A stretch of 64,000 bases of DNA. Origin: Phoronis australis (taxonomy: Eukaryota; Phoronida; Phoronidae). Location of the stretch: contig NMRA01000225.1 in NCBI GenBank assembly GCA_002633005.1, positions 423,218-487,217 of the forward strand. Direction: 5' to 3'. The translations under genes were made by a program, and so were the position numbers. Under the pieces are notes generated by a model. The model did no database searches and was not told the DNA's origin. It worked only from the letters and a program-made list of their open reading frames with translations. The number at the start of each line of letters is the position of its first letter. Within the stretch, counting starts at the first letter, position 1. This document shows positions 45,401 to 60,400 of this stretch, piece by piece.

Positions 45401-48400
45401 GGAGACCGCAATAAGATCCACAAAACAAGAACTTCATAAGAAACTTGCAAATAGTACTTTTTTATGCTATTGACTACAAATGCTTGTCTGGGATTTTTGC
45501 TAATACAGCATTTTGCCCTGAGAATATTGGTGTGAAAATGAAGACTTCAACAATCCTTGAAAGAATGGAAGCCTTGATTTTTGACAGCTAAGCTCTCAGG
45601 CTAAGAGGTCTTAAAAAGAAAATCTCAGACATGCCCTTTTGTCAAATAGAATAATGTAACAAAACTTTTCAATGTGAATATACCAATCTCAATATGGCGT
45701 GGAAAATATGTTGGAACCATTTTAAGTCTGGTCAGCACACCATCTGTTGGCCACATCAAGTGTCCTCATGACTTTCCCAGTTGTGTATGAAAAAATTATT
45801 AATTTGCCTAATAAATACAAGGATCTCTAAAAATCACAATTGTTTTACAGTAAGTCATTACGAAAATTTGGACTTTGTTTTTATGTGCATCACAAGATGC
45901 TGTGAATATTTTTATGGGTCTAATATTCAGGTTACTTAGACCCTAGAAAAATGACAAGATTTGATCATGTTATTGATACCACTGTTTTGCTGAATTTGCT
46001 GAAAATACATGGTCGTGTGACCCAATTTATGAGAGATTGGTAAAAATCAAAATTTGCAGTCTTTTTGTTTTAGTACTTTATTTTTCTAGCTATTTGGCTG
46101 TTTTGTCATTAGGGTCTTACATAACTTGCTTGCTTTAAATGATGGTTAAGAATTTTGAGCCTATGGTATTTAAGGTAACAAAGCACTAACCAGCCACACT
46201 GAGGCAATAGTGATTTCACTGAGTAGACTCCATTAGCAGTCTGATAGCTGAACCCCAGCTTAAACTGTAGTAGTTTGAAATCATGACCAAATCTGCCGCT
46301 GGCAGGCATTTAAGGCATGCATGTATTATATGGTACTCTATTTGTGTTGTGTGTGTGTATATAATACAGCATTTTATGTTCAGCCATAATGGTAGCAATG
46401 AGTTGAGTATATGAAAGATTTAATTATTTGTATTTCAAATTGTCATTCTATCTTCAGGCCAACAGTTGTCTGTTCTGAAGGAGGCCAGGAAAGAAGGTGC
46501 TCGTCGGATGTTAGCTGATGTCAAGCAACTACAGTCGACTGGCATTGATCTGAACACACTCAATGAGAAGGGTGTTAGTCTGGTAACGCATTATTGGCAC
46601 TCTTGGTTTATGTGGCATGGGCTTATTCGGAAACTCTGGGTGCTGTATGCTTCATGGTATTGTGATGTTTAAGGCAAAGAAAATAAAACCAAACCATTGA
46701 ATTGAATTTAAATTTCTTAAATGTAACTTATGTATTTTGTGCTGGGTCCTTGTCAATCAAAGAAATGTGCAATAGCACTCTTGATTGTTGGTCTATTCAA
46801 GTAACAATTCTGCACATTTTAGGTGTCATGATTTTGTAATGCTTTGGTCAGGTGCCAACAATTCCCCATATTGCTTATTACAGCTGCACATTGCTTGTGC
46901 AAATGGATTCCGGGAAGTGGTACGCTGCCTTCTCACTGGTGGCGCTGATGTGAATGTCAAGGACACTGATGGCTGGACCCCTCTCCACACTGCTGCAAGA
47001 TATGGTCAGGTGATCAGATGGTGGAGATAGGGGGATGGGTTGTTGACATTCTATCTACTGGGTGGAAGGTTGCTTTACTGCATTGCTTTTAACACAACTT
47101 TNNNNNNNNNNNNNNNNNNNNNNNNNNNNNNNNNNNNNNNNNNNNNNNNNNNNNNNNNNNNNNNNNNNNNNNNNNNNNNNNNNNNNNNNNNNNNNNNNNN
47201 NNNNNNNNNNNNNNNNNNNNNNNNNNNNNNNNNNNNNNNNNNNNNNNNNNNNNNNNNNNNNNNNNNNNNNNNNNNNNNNNNNNNNNNNNNGTTCACCATC
47301 ATGACTGTAGGTGAGGGTTGTCAAGCAGCTGTTGAAGAGTGGGGCCAATCTACGGAGTACTAACAACAATGATCTGACCCCGCTGCAAGTGTGTAGTGAT
47401 GATAAGATAGAGGCAGTACTGAAGAAGGCGGTGCAGAAATCTCCTGCTAAGTCAGAGTCACTGGAGAGAGAGGAAGAAGAAGATGAGGTGGACGGATGGA
47501 ATGTCGCTCGTATTAACAGCAAAGTCATGTAAGCTGGCAACATCTATTTCTTTATGAACTTCTTGTTTAGCACGGTCGATAGAATTTGGCACACCATAGG
47601 CCATGTTCTCTCACTGAAACTGCATCCTCTCTCACGCTTTAATTCAAAGTGCTCTTTGAGAGTTAGTATGAAATGTTAATTAACAATTATGCTTTGAACA
47701 ACTTATTGTGTTTTGACATTCTACCATTCACCTCTTGTGACTCCCATGTTATGATAAATTTTATTCCGTCAACAATTTGTAGAGGTGTTGCTGAAATTAT
47801 CAAAATCCTGTATCAATGAAAAGTTTAAATTTTGTTGCTTCATAAAATAAGTCTTGAGTGCTTGATGACTCAAAGAAATTTCACAGCACTGCAAGTGTGC
47901 CTTCTGTCTTCATTTGTAATATGAAATGCTAAAACATCCTTAAGTCTCATAATTATTGCCTGTTACATGTATAAACAATATTTTTGGGCAATAAAACATT
48001 CAAGGTCTCTTGAAGGTTTTAATTGCTGTCTGTCTATAACTGCCTCTTTGAATTTTGATTGTAGCCAGTCTAAACATTCATCAATATCTAAGAAAGACGA
48101 GCTGTTTGAAGCCAAGACTCGATTCCACGAATTGGAGGAGGAAGACTCGACACGAGTGGATGATGATATTTACGAGAACCTATCGCTACCCAACATTGAA
48201 CAGTATGCTGAAGAGAAGGTGAGCAAGGCTTAAAATGGGGTTACTGGTAATGGAATGGTGATTGATGGTGCTTATTTTTGGTTGAGCATGGTAAAATCTC
48301 ACCAGTGTAGGACAGAATATGCCTGAAGTTATGTTATGTCATTTTCTCCGTCAACGATATGTAACACAAGATGAACGTTTTTCAATGTTCAGTTTGTGTA

Positions 48401-51400
48401 CCAATGTTCAGTTTGTGTACCATAGCTGCCAACTGACGATGTTTTGATTGATTCTGAGCACGCACAACAATGTTAGAAACCTTTGAAAATGAAAACAGGG
48501 CAATCTTAACAATTATTTTTGTCCAATATGAACAGAAGCGACGGTCACATTTGTGTCGTTTGTGGGTGCACAGTTGCTATATAAAAGATTGTCTTGGTAA
48601 TATGGTGCTGTGTAACTTAGCAAGCATTGAATGTGTCTAGTAGTTGCAAAATACAGTGTAATGCGTTGTGCCAGTAGTATTCACAATGTAGTTAATATAT
48701 AAATACTATTTCACACATCTCATTGGAATTGTTCTGGTTTCTGTTGTCATTCCCGTTTTAGTACCAGTTACGTTTTCTCACCTATAGGTGGAGCTACCCT
48801 CTGTTACCGCCACTGATGACTTGGCCAGCTTACCTCACATATCAGAACAACTGATTTTGACTGAGCTTCACAAACGGTACACAGACCATCAGATCTATGT
48901 GAGTATTATGCCCATCTTTACTCCAGTGCAGCGTCACATGGATACTAAATAAACTTTGCCTGTAAGACTATTAAATTACTAATTCTTCTTTACGCACATG
49001 TAATTTTAATTAGTTATAGCTCCATTTGGCTTTTCATAACAACCGTGTTCTCTTGATAAAGAGACCTATCTTGTGGTTTGAGATGCTCTTTCTGAGATAT
49101 CTGTTTGTGAGAATGAAAACAGGGTTAAATTATCGGTGTGAAGAATTATGGTTGACATTGATACTTTTCCTTCCAGACATATGTTGGAGATATTCTTATC
49201 AGCGTCAATCCTTTCCAAGAACTTCCGATTTATTCTGGAGCGGTGAGTTGGTTGTGACAGCGTTCGATTGTGTTAGCGACCTGGGAAAAATTTCAAGTCG
49301 CCACGAAGTCGCCACTGCGGGTACCAAAGTCAGTTAATTCCCCCTAGATTCCTTTCTAAGTTGTGTTGACTTCCAAACTTTAAATAACCAACAGTTTCCT
49401 AGATTCATTACCTTTGATTCACAATTGTTCTGTTTATTGCGTGAAATCAGTGCATTTGCAACCACAACAGTCAGCACACATCAAACACACGCTTAAATTA
49501 CAACACGAAGTAAACAGACAGAAGTCCTAATTGTTTAGCAAAATCGGGTAAGATTGGGGAAGTATTTGGGTGTCTGCATTCTATGTTCGTTTGCTGGCGG
49601 GAGGAATTGAGTTAGAGCTGTAGTTTTACAGGGAGATTTTAGTTGACGACCTGGGATTTTCAGTTTTGCCAAACACAGATTTCGTTTGGCAATCTGGGAT
49701 TATTGTCAGGTTGCCAAATGTGACTTGGTGTTAAGCTATGCGAGGATTGCTGTAGTGAATTTTTGACAAACAAATTTTCAAGATTCTGTTGTGTTTGGAG
49801 CCTGCAGACATGTCTGGTCAATGACGTAGTTGATACCAATTAATGCCAACTGGGTTTATCATTAATGATTTTCTCGCTTTAATGCAACAATGTCAGTCTC
49901 TGCTTGAAGTGTTAGTTCTTGTCAAGTCTGGAAATCATTTACCCGTGTAAGGTACCATCTCAGATAAGCATGAGTTGATTGGCCATTTGTGTGCTATTAT
50001 CTGCCCATAGGTATCACACAAGTATCACAGCAACCACGATGCATTGCCGCCTCACATATTTGCTGTAGCTGACAAGTGTTACCGTGCTGTGGCCAGACAG
50101 CAACTGTCACAGTGCTGTGTGATATCAGGGGAAAGTGGGGCTGGTAAGACAGAGGCTTGCAAGTATCTCGTACGCCATCTGTTGAGTGTAACACAGAGTG
50201 AGGAGAACAGATTGAATGATCGTATTCAACAAGTGAGTTGTATTTTCATTCATAGCTCAAATTATGTCATTTGATATTACATTTTTCGATTAATATTTGT
50301 TTGAGATTGCTTCATGCAGTTCAGTGGCATTCACATGTCTTATGGGGTGTGACCTCACCTTACTGATTATTGGACTGTCTGGACCTCTATTGGCATTATT
50401 TGAACAGTGGAATACCCAGATAATCCTCCACAGTGCCAAGGGAATACGCAGAGTCTGCAGTATTCACTGTTAATTCATTTCTGGGCATGACAATGAAGTC
50501 ACAATTGGATGCAAAACAAACTTAAAGTCCTGGCAAATAACCTCATTCACAAGTCTGCATATTTAGACAAATATCTATAAAGCCTATTGATTTAACTCAC
50601 TAGTAGATCTGAATGTAGAAAGACAGATCCAATCTGCCATGATTTGGGTCACGTGTCCTTCAAATTTAGCTTAAAAGTACCTGAAAGCAAAACAATGCCA
50701 CCATTAAATAAAATATGGTCAGATTTCAATTATTTTATGGAAATGCTTAAGAACAAATCTCAAAATCTCTGTTTTCTAACATATTTCTTTGTTTTCATTT
50801 TATGCAACTTTTGGGTTTTCTATGAAAACATCAAAAGTCTTGGTCATGAAAAAGTGGAACATTTAAAACAAAAAATCCTAACACGGTGTTTTGAGGAAAA
50901 ATGCATAGCGCATAGTGTCTGTAAGTTTTATTTGAATCTGATCAGTCATTTTTGAGATGTTCTAAAGTTAGCCAGATTCGGGCAGTTTGCTTCAGTTTTA
51001 CAGAACCTTAATGTGCCTACTATAGAATATGCTAAGGTGACAACTTTATGCAGGTAACATTATGTTTCTGTAAATATGTGTGTAAATCTTAAACCAGCGT
51101 GTAAATATAGATCACAAACATTTTTCAGTCTGGTTTGCATGCCACCTGTTGGCCACATTATTCGTTAGGTTACGTGATATGGCCAATAGGTGACATGCAG
51201 ACCTGTCTGAAAAACATTTGTGATTATCTGTGTGTATTGACACAAACCGGCAAACAAATCACTCACCTTCTTAAGCTACTAAATTTCACATCTCTTTTGT
51301 ATGTAGGTCAACCCATTGCTGGAGGCTTTTGGCAATGCCCAGACAATCATGAACGACAACTCCAGTCGTTTTGGAAAGTATCTCGAATTACTGCTGAATG

Positions 51401-54400
51401 ATGAAGGCTACGTGCTGGGAGGTAGGCGTGTTTGTGGAGTTTTATCCCTTTTGGCATTTATTGAAAGCCTTCATGGCATAGCATGGTCCAGATAATGTTG
51501 TATAAGTCGCAATCACAACCTTTTGGCAGGTTGTTGACGATGTTGTAAACACCACCAAATTGCAGGCTTCTTATGGACAAATTATGTCTTCTGTCAATTT
51601 GGGTCTATTGACTACGACTTATTTTGCATTATTTTTATGCACCCATATACGTATATGTGGGCCATAATTATAATGGATTTTAATTGCAAATTGTATGAGA
51701 ATGTTTTGGTTGTCTGTTAGCATTTGGCTTCTACTCAAAATTCTCTTCTACTTAGCTTAAGTCTGATCTTATTAAAAGAATAAAAAACAATCATTAACCA
51801 ACTGCTTTTACTGTCCAAGCGCCTGCTTATCCTCAATTTACCTTATGCCAAGACCAGCTTTATTTGTTCTTGCGTTTAGCCAAGATCATTCAATCCAAAA
51901 AAGTTCGTTTAGCCACATGCCTATCAATAAGATTTCTGTCAGAGAGCTTCTCTGTATTTAGACACATCTGCTTGCGTCTATCCAAGAATGCTGCGTAAAA
52001 GCTAGAAAGAGATTGAAGTTTTGTATGTTTAGACGTGTCTTCTTGTGTTTAGTCAAGGTCACCTTGTATGTACTAGTCGAAGAGATTGTTTGGACAATTA
52101 TGTCTTACCGTATTTATCAAAGAACACGTTGAGTACTTACTAGTCTAAGAGAAGTAGTTCTTTATCTTTAAAAAATCATATTTACTTGACAGTATTTATC
52201 CAAGAACGTTGAGTACCTACTTCGTGACCGAGAGAAAATTTAAATTGTGTCTCCGCAATTTTAGCCAAGATCTCTGAGTATCTACTAGAGAAGTTCCGCG
52301 TCGTATACCAGGCTAGGGGCGAGAGTAACTTCCACATCTTCTATCTACTGTTTAGCGGCCTGTCTCCAGACGAGAAGCAGACCTACGGGCTGGAGACAGT
52401 CTCCAAGCACAGGTATACAATTTTGGCATATTTTGATCAGTGTAACGCACGTAAGAATCTCTTTGCCAGTGCCATCTGTGCATCAGTTACAGGTGTATGT
52501 ATGTGAAGGCTGGCATTCTAGTGTGGCAGCTCGGTTTGTCCTGGTGTGTTTGACCTGTTGTAATGTTATATATTTCACGAGACTGTGGTATTATTCACAG
52601 GTATGTGTTTAGACTAAGGTTCTAGTGTGGCAGCTCAGTTTGTCCTGGTGTGTTTGACCTGTTGTAATATTATAAATTTCACGAGACTGTGGTATTATTC
52701 ACAGGTATGTGTTTAGACTAAGGTTCTAGTGTGGCAGCTCGGTTTGTCCTGGTGTGTTTGACCTGTTGTAATATTATAAATTTCACGAGACTGCGGTATT
52801 ATTCACAGGTATGTGTTTAGACTAAGGTTCTAGTGTGGCAGCTCGGTTTGTCCTGGTGTGTTTGACCTGTTGTAATATAAATTTCACGAGACTGTGGTAT
52901 TATTCACAGGTATGTGTTTTGACTAAGATTCTAGTGTGACAGCTCAGTTAATACTGACGTGGCAAGCTCCTGCAGTACCGTATTACAACTTCCGTGGCAA
53001 TCTCCTGTGTAACATCAAGCAGTTTGTAAGCAAAAATTTCTGTCTGCTGCGCTTGATGTGATTAGGAAAAGAGTGCATACCACGCCACTGTGCATTTTAC
53101 TTCATACATGAGGAAATGAGCCAGGGCAAATTTCCTCGATGTTTTTATAACGTTACGTTTATTTCGAGATCATTTTATCACGCATCTTCAAAATGACGAA
53201 ATGAATTCAATTATATTCCAGTGGACATGATACTTCTGTTGTGCCATTGGAGGTGTTGTTATTGTCGCACATAATTTGTCCTTGTTAGTTGCATTAATAT
53301 GAGGCCAGCCCGTCTGACCCATGCCTTTCTATCACAGATTTCTCCGTGGATTCGGTATCGATGCTCAACAAATACTCAAAGTGCAAAATGAAGCAAAGTT
53401 CAGACTTCTCATGGACTGTTTGCGATTTGTTGGATTTTCTTCCAGTGTGAGTAAATAGAATGTTCTCTCAGTGGAAGTGAAAACTAAGGAACTTACTGTA
53501 TATACATATTTCAGTTTAGTGGAATGGGTGTAACACCTTGCTTACTTGATCATGTGTAAGATCAATGCTAAATGGCTATCGTATTGTGTAGACAATGCTG
53601 TATATTTTCATTTATTTTAAATTTTGTACATCTATTGGCACTGCCCATTATCTAGAAGAATAGAAACTTAATGCTGTTTTCCTGTGAAAACTAATGTGCA
53701 AGATTTACTTTAAAAAACGAGGTATTTTACCTTGTTGAAGCCTACTCTGTTCCACTATGCATGACCTTGAAATGTTCCAGCAATAGCGTTTTTCAAAATA
53801 TGTAACAGTTCCATGTTTTCACCGAATTACCATGGCGAGCAATTTTCTGACTTGATATTCATTCTTCAAGATCCGGAACACATAATTTTTTGGAAATTTA
53901 CACTTGAGCTCGCTGGACAGATGGTATTCTTACAAGACCACGAAATTAGCATATTGAGTGAATTAATTTTACTTTTGCCATACCTTGAACTTACTAGAAC
54001 ATGCACTGATGATTTATATTTCGTTTACTACAGCAAGAATTTAAAAACATGTTCAGCATCTTATTTGCTCTTGCAAGATGTTGAACACATGTTCATTGTG
54101 ACAACAACTCTTGCAAAATTTTGAACACATGCTCAACGTGAGATCTTCTCTTGCAGGATCTTGAACACATGTTCCGCATGCTCTCTGCTGTCCTCCATCT
54201 TGGTGACATTCAGTTCACAGCTGTAGGCAACAACGAAGCAGCACAGATCACTAACACAGAGACACTCAGGAAGGGTGAGTTTCTCATTACAAAACCAATA
54301 CTAGTCCCCATATATTAACCATCAGAGTAGTGATGGTCAGTTTTTGTAAACAAATAAACAGTCCCTACCATTGCCTGAACTGTTGATATCCGGTATTGAC

Positions 54401-57400
54401 CAAAGCATAATGGCCCAGTTGCAGTTTGGCTCTCGCACATTAATGTTTTTCCCATACAGCTCAACATAACATACTAACGTTTCTCTTGATTCGTTTTTCA
54501 AATTTTTGTGCTTATAATTGGATAGTACATTATTTAGGAACAATAAGTCATATAATTTTGTTCTTGCCACTGGTGAAATCATTCTGTTTTTGACCAAGCC
54601 TTCGTCATGGCTGTTTCTTCATGGATTAGTGTTGGGCATTACAGTTTCTGACCTTCTCCAAGTACCGTGTGAAGAGCTAAGCTCGGCCCTGGAGTCCGAG
54701 GTAACTATAACACGTGGCGAACAGATCTTGAAGCAGCGGAGTCTACTGCAGGCAGGTGACTGTCGCGATGGGTTGGCTAAAGACTTGTACAGGAGACTGT
54801 TCAGCTGGATTGTAAATGGAGTCAACCAGTTACTTCAACCTTATGAGGGCAGGTAGGGCTTCACTGATTGGCTGATGGGTATGGTGGTTTTCGAGGAGTC
54901 TCTTTGATATGTTATGTGCGTTGTGAATGGAAGGGTACTAAATTGCCTGCCAGTAGGTATTTTGTTTGTTGCAGTAAAGTGTGCTGACCTGTGGCAGATG
55001 GGTGTAGTCTGGGTAATCGTGCTGTGTAGTTCCGTGTATTGTTTGTCTTGTACTGATATTTATCAGAATTACTGTAGGTAGCATGTTGAATGGAATGCAT
55101 ATACAAAGCTAATAGCCACATCTTGAAGTCCGTCTGTGAGCTCTAAGAATCGTAGAATCTACCCAGGCACTGCAGTTGCATGGTGTCTTGCAGACACTTT
55201 TTGAACCTTGTTTCCGTGGCTTCATATGTCGCTCTGTGACTTTTTTTACTTTCATGCAAATTTAATAACTAAAATAATGCTCTTCTTTCTAATCCCAAGG
55301 GAAAGTTATACCTATTCTGTGGGCTACAATACAGGTGCTTTGAAATTGACAAAATTCCCGCTCTTGAATACATATTTTATTACTGCTTTTGTTTGATAAT
55401 ACTTTCTTACCTCACAACCTAGAAGAGTGATAGGATCTGGCTATTAGAACTGGCATGTGGTGTTAGTTCTTGTAGTATTCAAATTGATTACTTCACTATC
55501 AACAATTACATTGTTGTAACTGGTTATCAGTGGTGGAATGTAAGAGGACTGCACTTTGAAGGTCGTAATGTTCACTTGTTCACATACAGCATGTTTTGCA
55601 CACAATGTTTCTCATAGCTGTTAAATGCATGGCATCAATTTATCATGTGCAGCAGTCTTGATCGCAATGTCATGCAGTCCTCCTACCTGTTGCCACATTT
55701 TGGACATGTTCTCAAGTTCAACTTTCATTTGCAGTAAAAATTTGGTTGTACACTCAGTCACTTGTTTCTTGGAAATTTCGTTCTCTTTAGTTGCAGTTTG
55801 TTCAGTCTTTCAGTTTTGTTCATTTTTGCTGTTCTGTGTGTTTGTTTTTGTTGCTTTTGCATGACACTCATTTGCATGTTCTGCTTGTCTAGCACGCCCT
55901 CTATGGAGATCGGGGTACTGGATATTTTTGGGTTTGAACATTTCCAAAAGAACAGCTTGGAACAGGTGATTTTTTACAACTTAGTGGAATGACACATTGA
56001 GTTAACATGACCTTTATTTGAAGCTCGTTGGCACGACATTTGTGAAATCCATTGATTTGATTCATGGTTTGAGGTGGAACCCTTTGTTTTGGTTTTTGTA
56101 GGGCTAGTTAGTGTTCTTAACTGCATATGATAAAATTATGGATCAAATGGAGTTCTTTGCTTGCGTCAATGGAAATATTCACCTCCACTAACTCAGTTTC
56201 TCACATGACCTGGAAAGTATTACGATAGACTGATTAATAACACCGAGTACATATTACTTTGGGTGAATCACAAAGTGGCGCAAAGTAGAAATCCACATGC
56301 TTTACGTTTTATCGTCTCAGTGCAAAACGCTAGTACACAGCAAACAATGCCGGAATTCCAAGAGTATTATTTTATTAGATTCTTACTTGAATGTTTGTTA
56401 CGAAAGCTAAATGTAATTTTAATTACAGTGTTGTAAAATTTAGAATAAAATTATTAACAAAAGGTAACTGGGTTTACTTTCCATTGTGCAGGTGTGTTTT
56501 TTCATGAGTTGCGTCATGTGTTTGAAAGTTTCATACATGTCAAGTTTTTCAGCAAAAAGATCTTTTTTTGAGTTCATGTAAGAAAACAAAATTAATCTCA
56601 CACTCGTGTCAGGTTTATGACATGGACAAAAGCTTTTGAAAACTTCGTCAAAATCTCAAGGCAAGCCATGTCAGAAACCTGAGATGAGTGTAGGATTCTT
56701 AGTTTACAATTTTGGTTTGACGTAATTTGTGCCCTTGAGACTTTAACTTAAAAATTTTGCTAATTGTTACCTGATAGAAATGAAGGAAGTGAGGGTATCT
56801 CTTTTGTGCTTTTTCTAACATGATTTGACCGGTAACCACCTCATCACTGTCTGTATATACCTTGTGTTAAGAAAATATGTTTCTCTTTATTTTAGTACAT
56901 GGCTACATTAAAGAAATGTAAGATGTTTCAAAGTCCGTTTCGTGCATTCAATAACTATTAGACCTATTTTTCATTCCAGTTGTGCATCAATATTGCTAAC
57001 GAGCAACTTCAACATTATTTTAACGAGTTTATCTTCATGAAAGAGCAGCTGGACTGTGAACAAGAGGGAATACCCGTGTCCGATATCTCGTTTGTCAACA
57101 ATCAGGTGTTACTCGACCTGTTCCTTAAGGTAAACTGCTTAAAATTCCGTGACAAAACCCACCCCTATTCATCTATGGTTTAGTGAGCTGTGCAATACAT
57201 TTTTCACAACTATGGTTCTCATTGTTTTTTCTAAAAGGCATAAAGTTATGTTGGTAACACAGTCTGCACTGTACTGCTGCCATAAAATGAGACTATTTTG
57301 TTAAAATCTTAATTTTTTGTGACACTTTAATTAACCCTGAAAACTAAAAAGTGGTTCTTTTGGCTTTTATTGTGTGGAACACGTAAAGAATTTGTGGAAG

Positions 57401-60400
57401 TATTACTCAGGGACTGCCTAAGTGATAAACCTTTTGCATAAGGTGCTCCCCAAATCGAAACTGACTGACTGAGTTCTTTGGGAGGGTTATGATCAGTAAG
57501 ACGAGTGCTGTTGTGTGGTCTTATTAGATGCGCAAGCCTAGTCAGTCTATAGCTCAACAAGCCTAAAGAGGGAAGATTGTACTTGTCAAAGGATGAAAAA
57601 ATCAGACGAGTTGTAATGCATGAGTTTGTCTTTTATTCTGTTATAGGTAACAAATTTTTGTCATTTAAAAACTGGAAAGGCTTAGTGCACCTTTCAATGA
57701 CGGATTCAACTGATATATAACACAGTGTCAAAAGTGACCTGCGCTGCATGTGGTTGTTTACCTCTATCTCATATTATCATCCGTCTCTATCCCATGATCC
57801 CGAAACAAACAGAAGCCAGTCATAAGAGACCAGGACATGTAGTAATTGGCTACTCAAACACCAACTGTTAATTATCGTTCCATGTGAAGAGTTGGGAAAT
57901 GAGATATAGCACTTAACGTGGCCATTCTGTTGCAGGTAGTCTTTGGTTAGAGCTTGCTTTTTCATCCAGGTCATTATGTTATCAGGCCTGGCTTGAACCC
58001 AGCAATATTGGATTACATGTTCTGAACGTTGCTTTAGTCTCTGAGTGGGGAACAGTTTTGGTCAGGTAAATGTGTTTGTAAGTTCACCAAAATGCATGTT
58101 GAGTAAGTATGCAGTAAGTTGTCACAATACAGGTAATCGATTTTCGCTAACTCAATAAATTTTGTTGCTGGCTTCAGAAACATGTGGGTGTTCTGGCTAT
58201 TCTGGATGAAGAGAGCCGATTCCCCAAAGCCACTGACAAGTCTCTGGCTACCAAATTACATAAAGGCCCAGGTAAGTAGTGCTAAAGGAAATGTGAGTTA
58301 CTACTAATCTTGCACCTGGGAACACAGCCCAGATTTGACTATCAAATTGACACCATTTTTTGCCTTTTTTAATGTGAAGTGTATGCATTATTCTTTTGGA
58401 GATCATGGTGTTGTTTGTTAAGCATTGTGTGGTCTACCACCATCATTGTAGACCGTTGTTAAACAGTTAGTAAGACAGTTTTAATATTTGTTAATAACCA
58501 TTACAACTTTTTCTCCTCGTTCTGTTGCCATTCCTGACAAGAGAAGTACAGGCAAAATCTTTCGCCGTTGTTGAGCAGTCCACGTAGCCTATTTTCTGCA
58601 ATCACACACCAGTTATGTCTCCTCTGCTTCAAAAGTTATGTTTGCTGAGCGTAAGATGTGTGTGCAAGACACATGCTCGGTCCCATCGCTCAAATCAACT
58701 GAGCGAAAGTCACAATAGCCTTCCATTTGTCATCTGGTTGTTTCATTAATAAGAGTAGTTTATTTATTGATCTGCCAGTTACTGTCAAGAAAATGGAGAA
58801 CTTTTCCATTTGTTATCATGTGCCATGTTTTATTTTCAGGTCATGCCTTTTCAAGTGTCTACATTGCCCCTAAAGATGGCGGCAAGACATTCATCATCAA
58901 CCACTATGCTGGTCGGGTGCAGTATGATGTCACGGGCTGTCTGGATAAGAACAGAGACACCCTGCCTAATGCGGTGCTGTTCACTATGAAATGTAATTAG
59001 CATTATTGCTTTGTTCTAATCACAATTAAGCAACATTTGTGGCTTAAGAAAGTACATGGTACATGCTCAATTACAATCAAAGGGCCAGTATACACTTACT
59101 AAAAACAAGTCATGTTCTTGAGAATGTCAGACATTTTATGTACAGTGTGAACCTACCTTCCCTCAGCATCATCTCAAAGCAATGAAAAACCCTTTCCATC
59201 TCTGGCTGTGTGACAAAATAAGGCAAAAATCTTGCCTTTGTAAAGAACTTGAAAGGAACGTGCTGTTGAAGCTGGAGGTTAACATTGAGTCTCATTGTTA
59301 ATTGAATTTAACTTATGTTTATATGTAAATATTTGTATGACAGATACCGGACACTAAGTTTGTGACTGGGTTAAAAATTCTCCAGTTTGGGACAGTGAAA
59401 ATTAGTTCTTTTGTCCAAAATTGGACCCTGTACAAAATTTTGAACAATTTTTGCTGCCTCAAATTCAACAATTACAATTTGTTAACAAGTGGTCCTGCTC
59501 CTCAATAGGCACTACGGGGCACATGGAAACTTGTCAGTGAATACTTTTGACGATTTTATAAACTGCCAAATCTGTAATTATGTTGATGCAAAACACAGTG
59601 TCCCAAACTTAAAAAACAAATGGCTAAATTGCCCATTCCTCAATCATAAGAATCAAGAAAATGCAATCATTTTCAGCTTGAATTTCAGTGTCCCAAATTT
59701 TAGAGGCTGTCCCGAACTGGAGAATTTTATTGTAATCCATGCTGTCCGTCACATGTTACTACTATGTCCTCATGACTTAGTTAGTATCACTAACAATGAC
59801 TGTGTTGTTATATTGCAGCCAGTTCCAGTTTGTTGGTTCGTGAGATGTTCCAGGCTCGACTCACCAGAACAGGATCTCTTGCTCCTAGCACTCGTCAACA
59901 AAAGTCACGCAAAATGACGAGCCCCAAGAACGCTTTTGACTTCTTTAAGAAACAGAGAGCATCCAAGAATGAACCAAAGGTGAATGTCAGCCATGCAATT
60001 TGGGATATTTCATCTACGGCAATGCTATTTTCTTTTCAAATACACTGTGGCCGCTGTCAGCTCCTAAATGTCTAGTGACATCACAGTTAGCTGGGTGGTG
60101 TGTAGGCAGCATTTGGAAAAACAATGCTTTTCATTCGAGTGCACCGAAATTGCAAGCACAGTGTCGCTGCGCAAACATCGTTTTTGTTTCGAGCATGGCT
60201 GAGCAACCATCATACAAAAATAAAATTCAAAGTGAGCCTAAGATGCTTCAGATTAATAATTATCTAGATTTAAGAAACCTGTTTTGTGAAACATTCTCGA
60301 GGCAAGTGTAATCCAATCACGTCGAAGTTAAATCTCACCTCCTAAAGCATAATTGTAAATCAGGTTATGCTGGCACAAGTTAACTGTGATAGCAGCTGAC

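Noticed and set aside
54031-54156. Extra MYO16 exon ending in QDVEHMF
   Set aside because: The match to exon 16 comes from the 40-bp tandem repeat. It is followed by a stop and lacks a donor.
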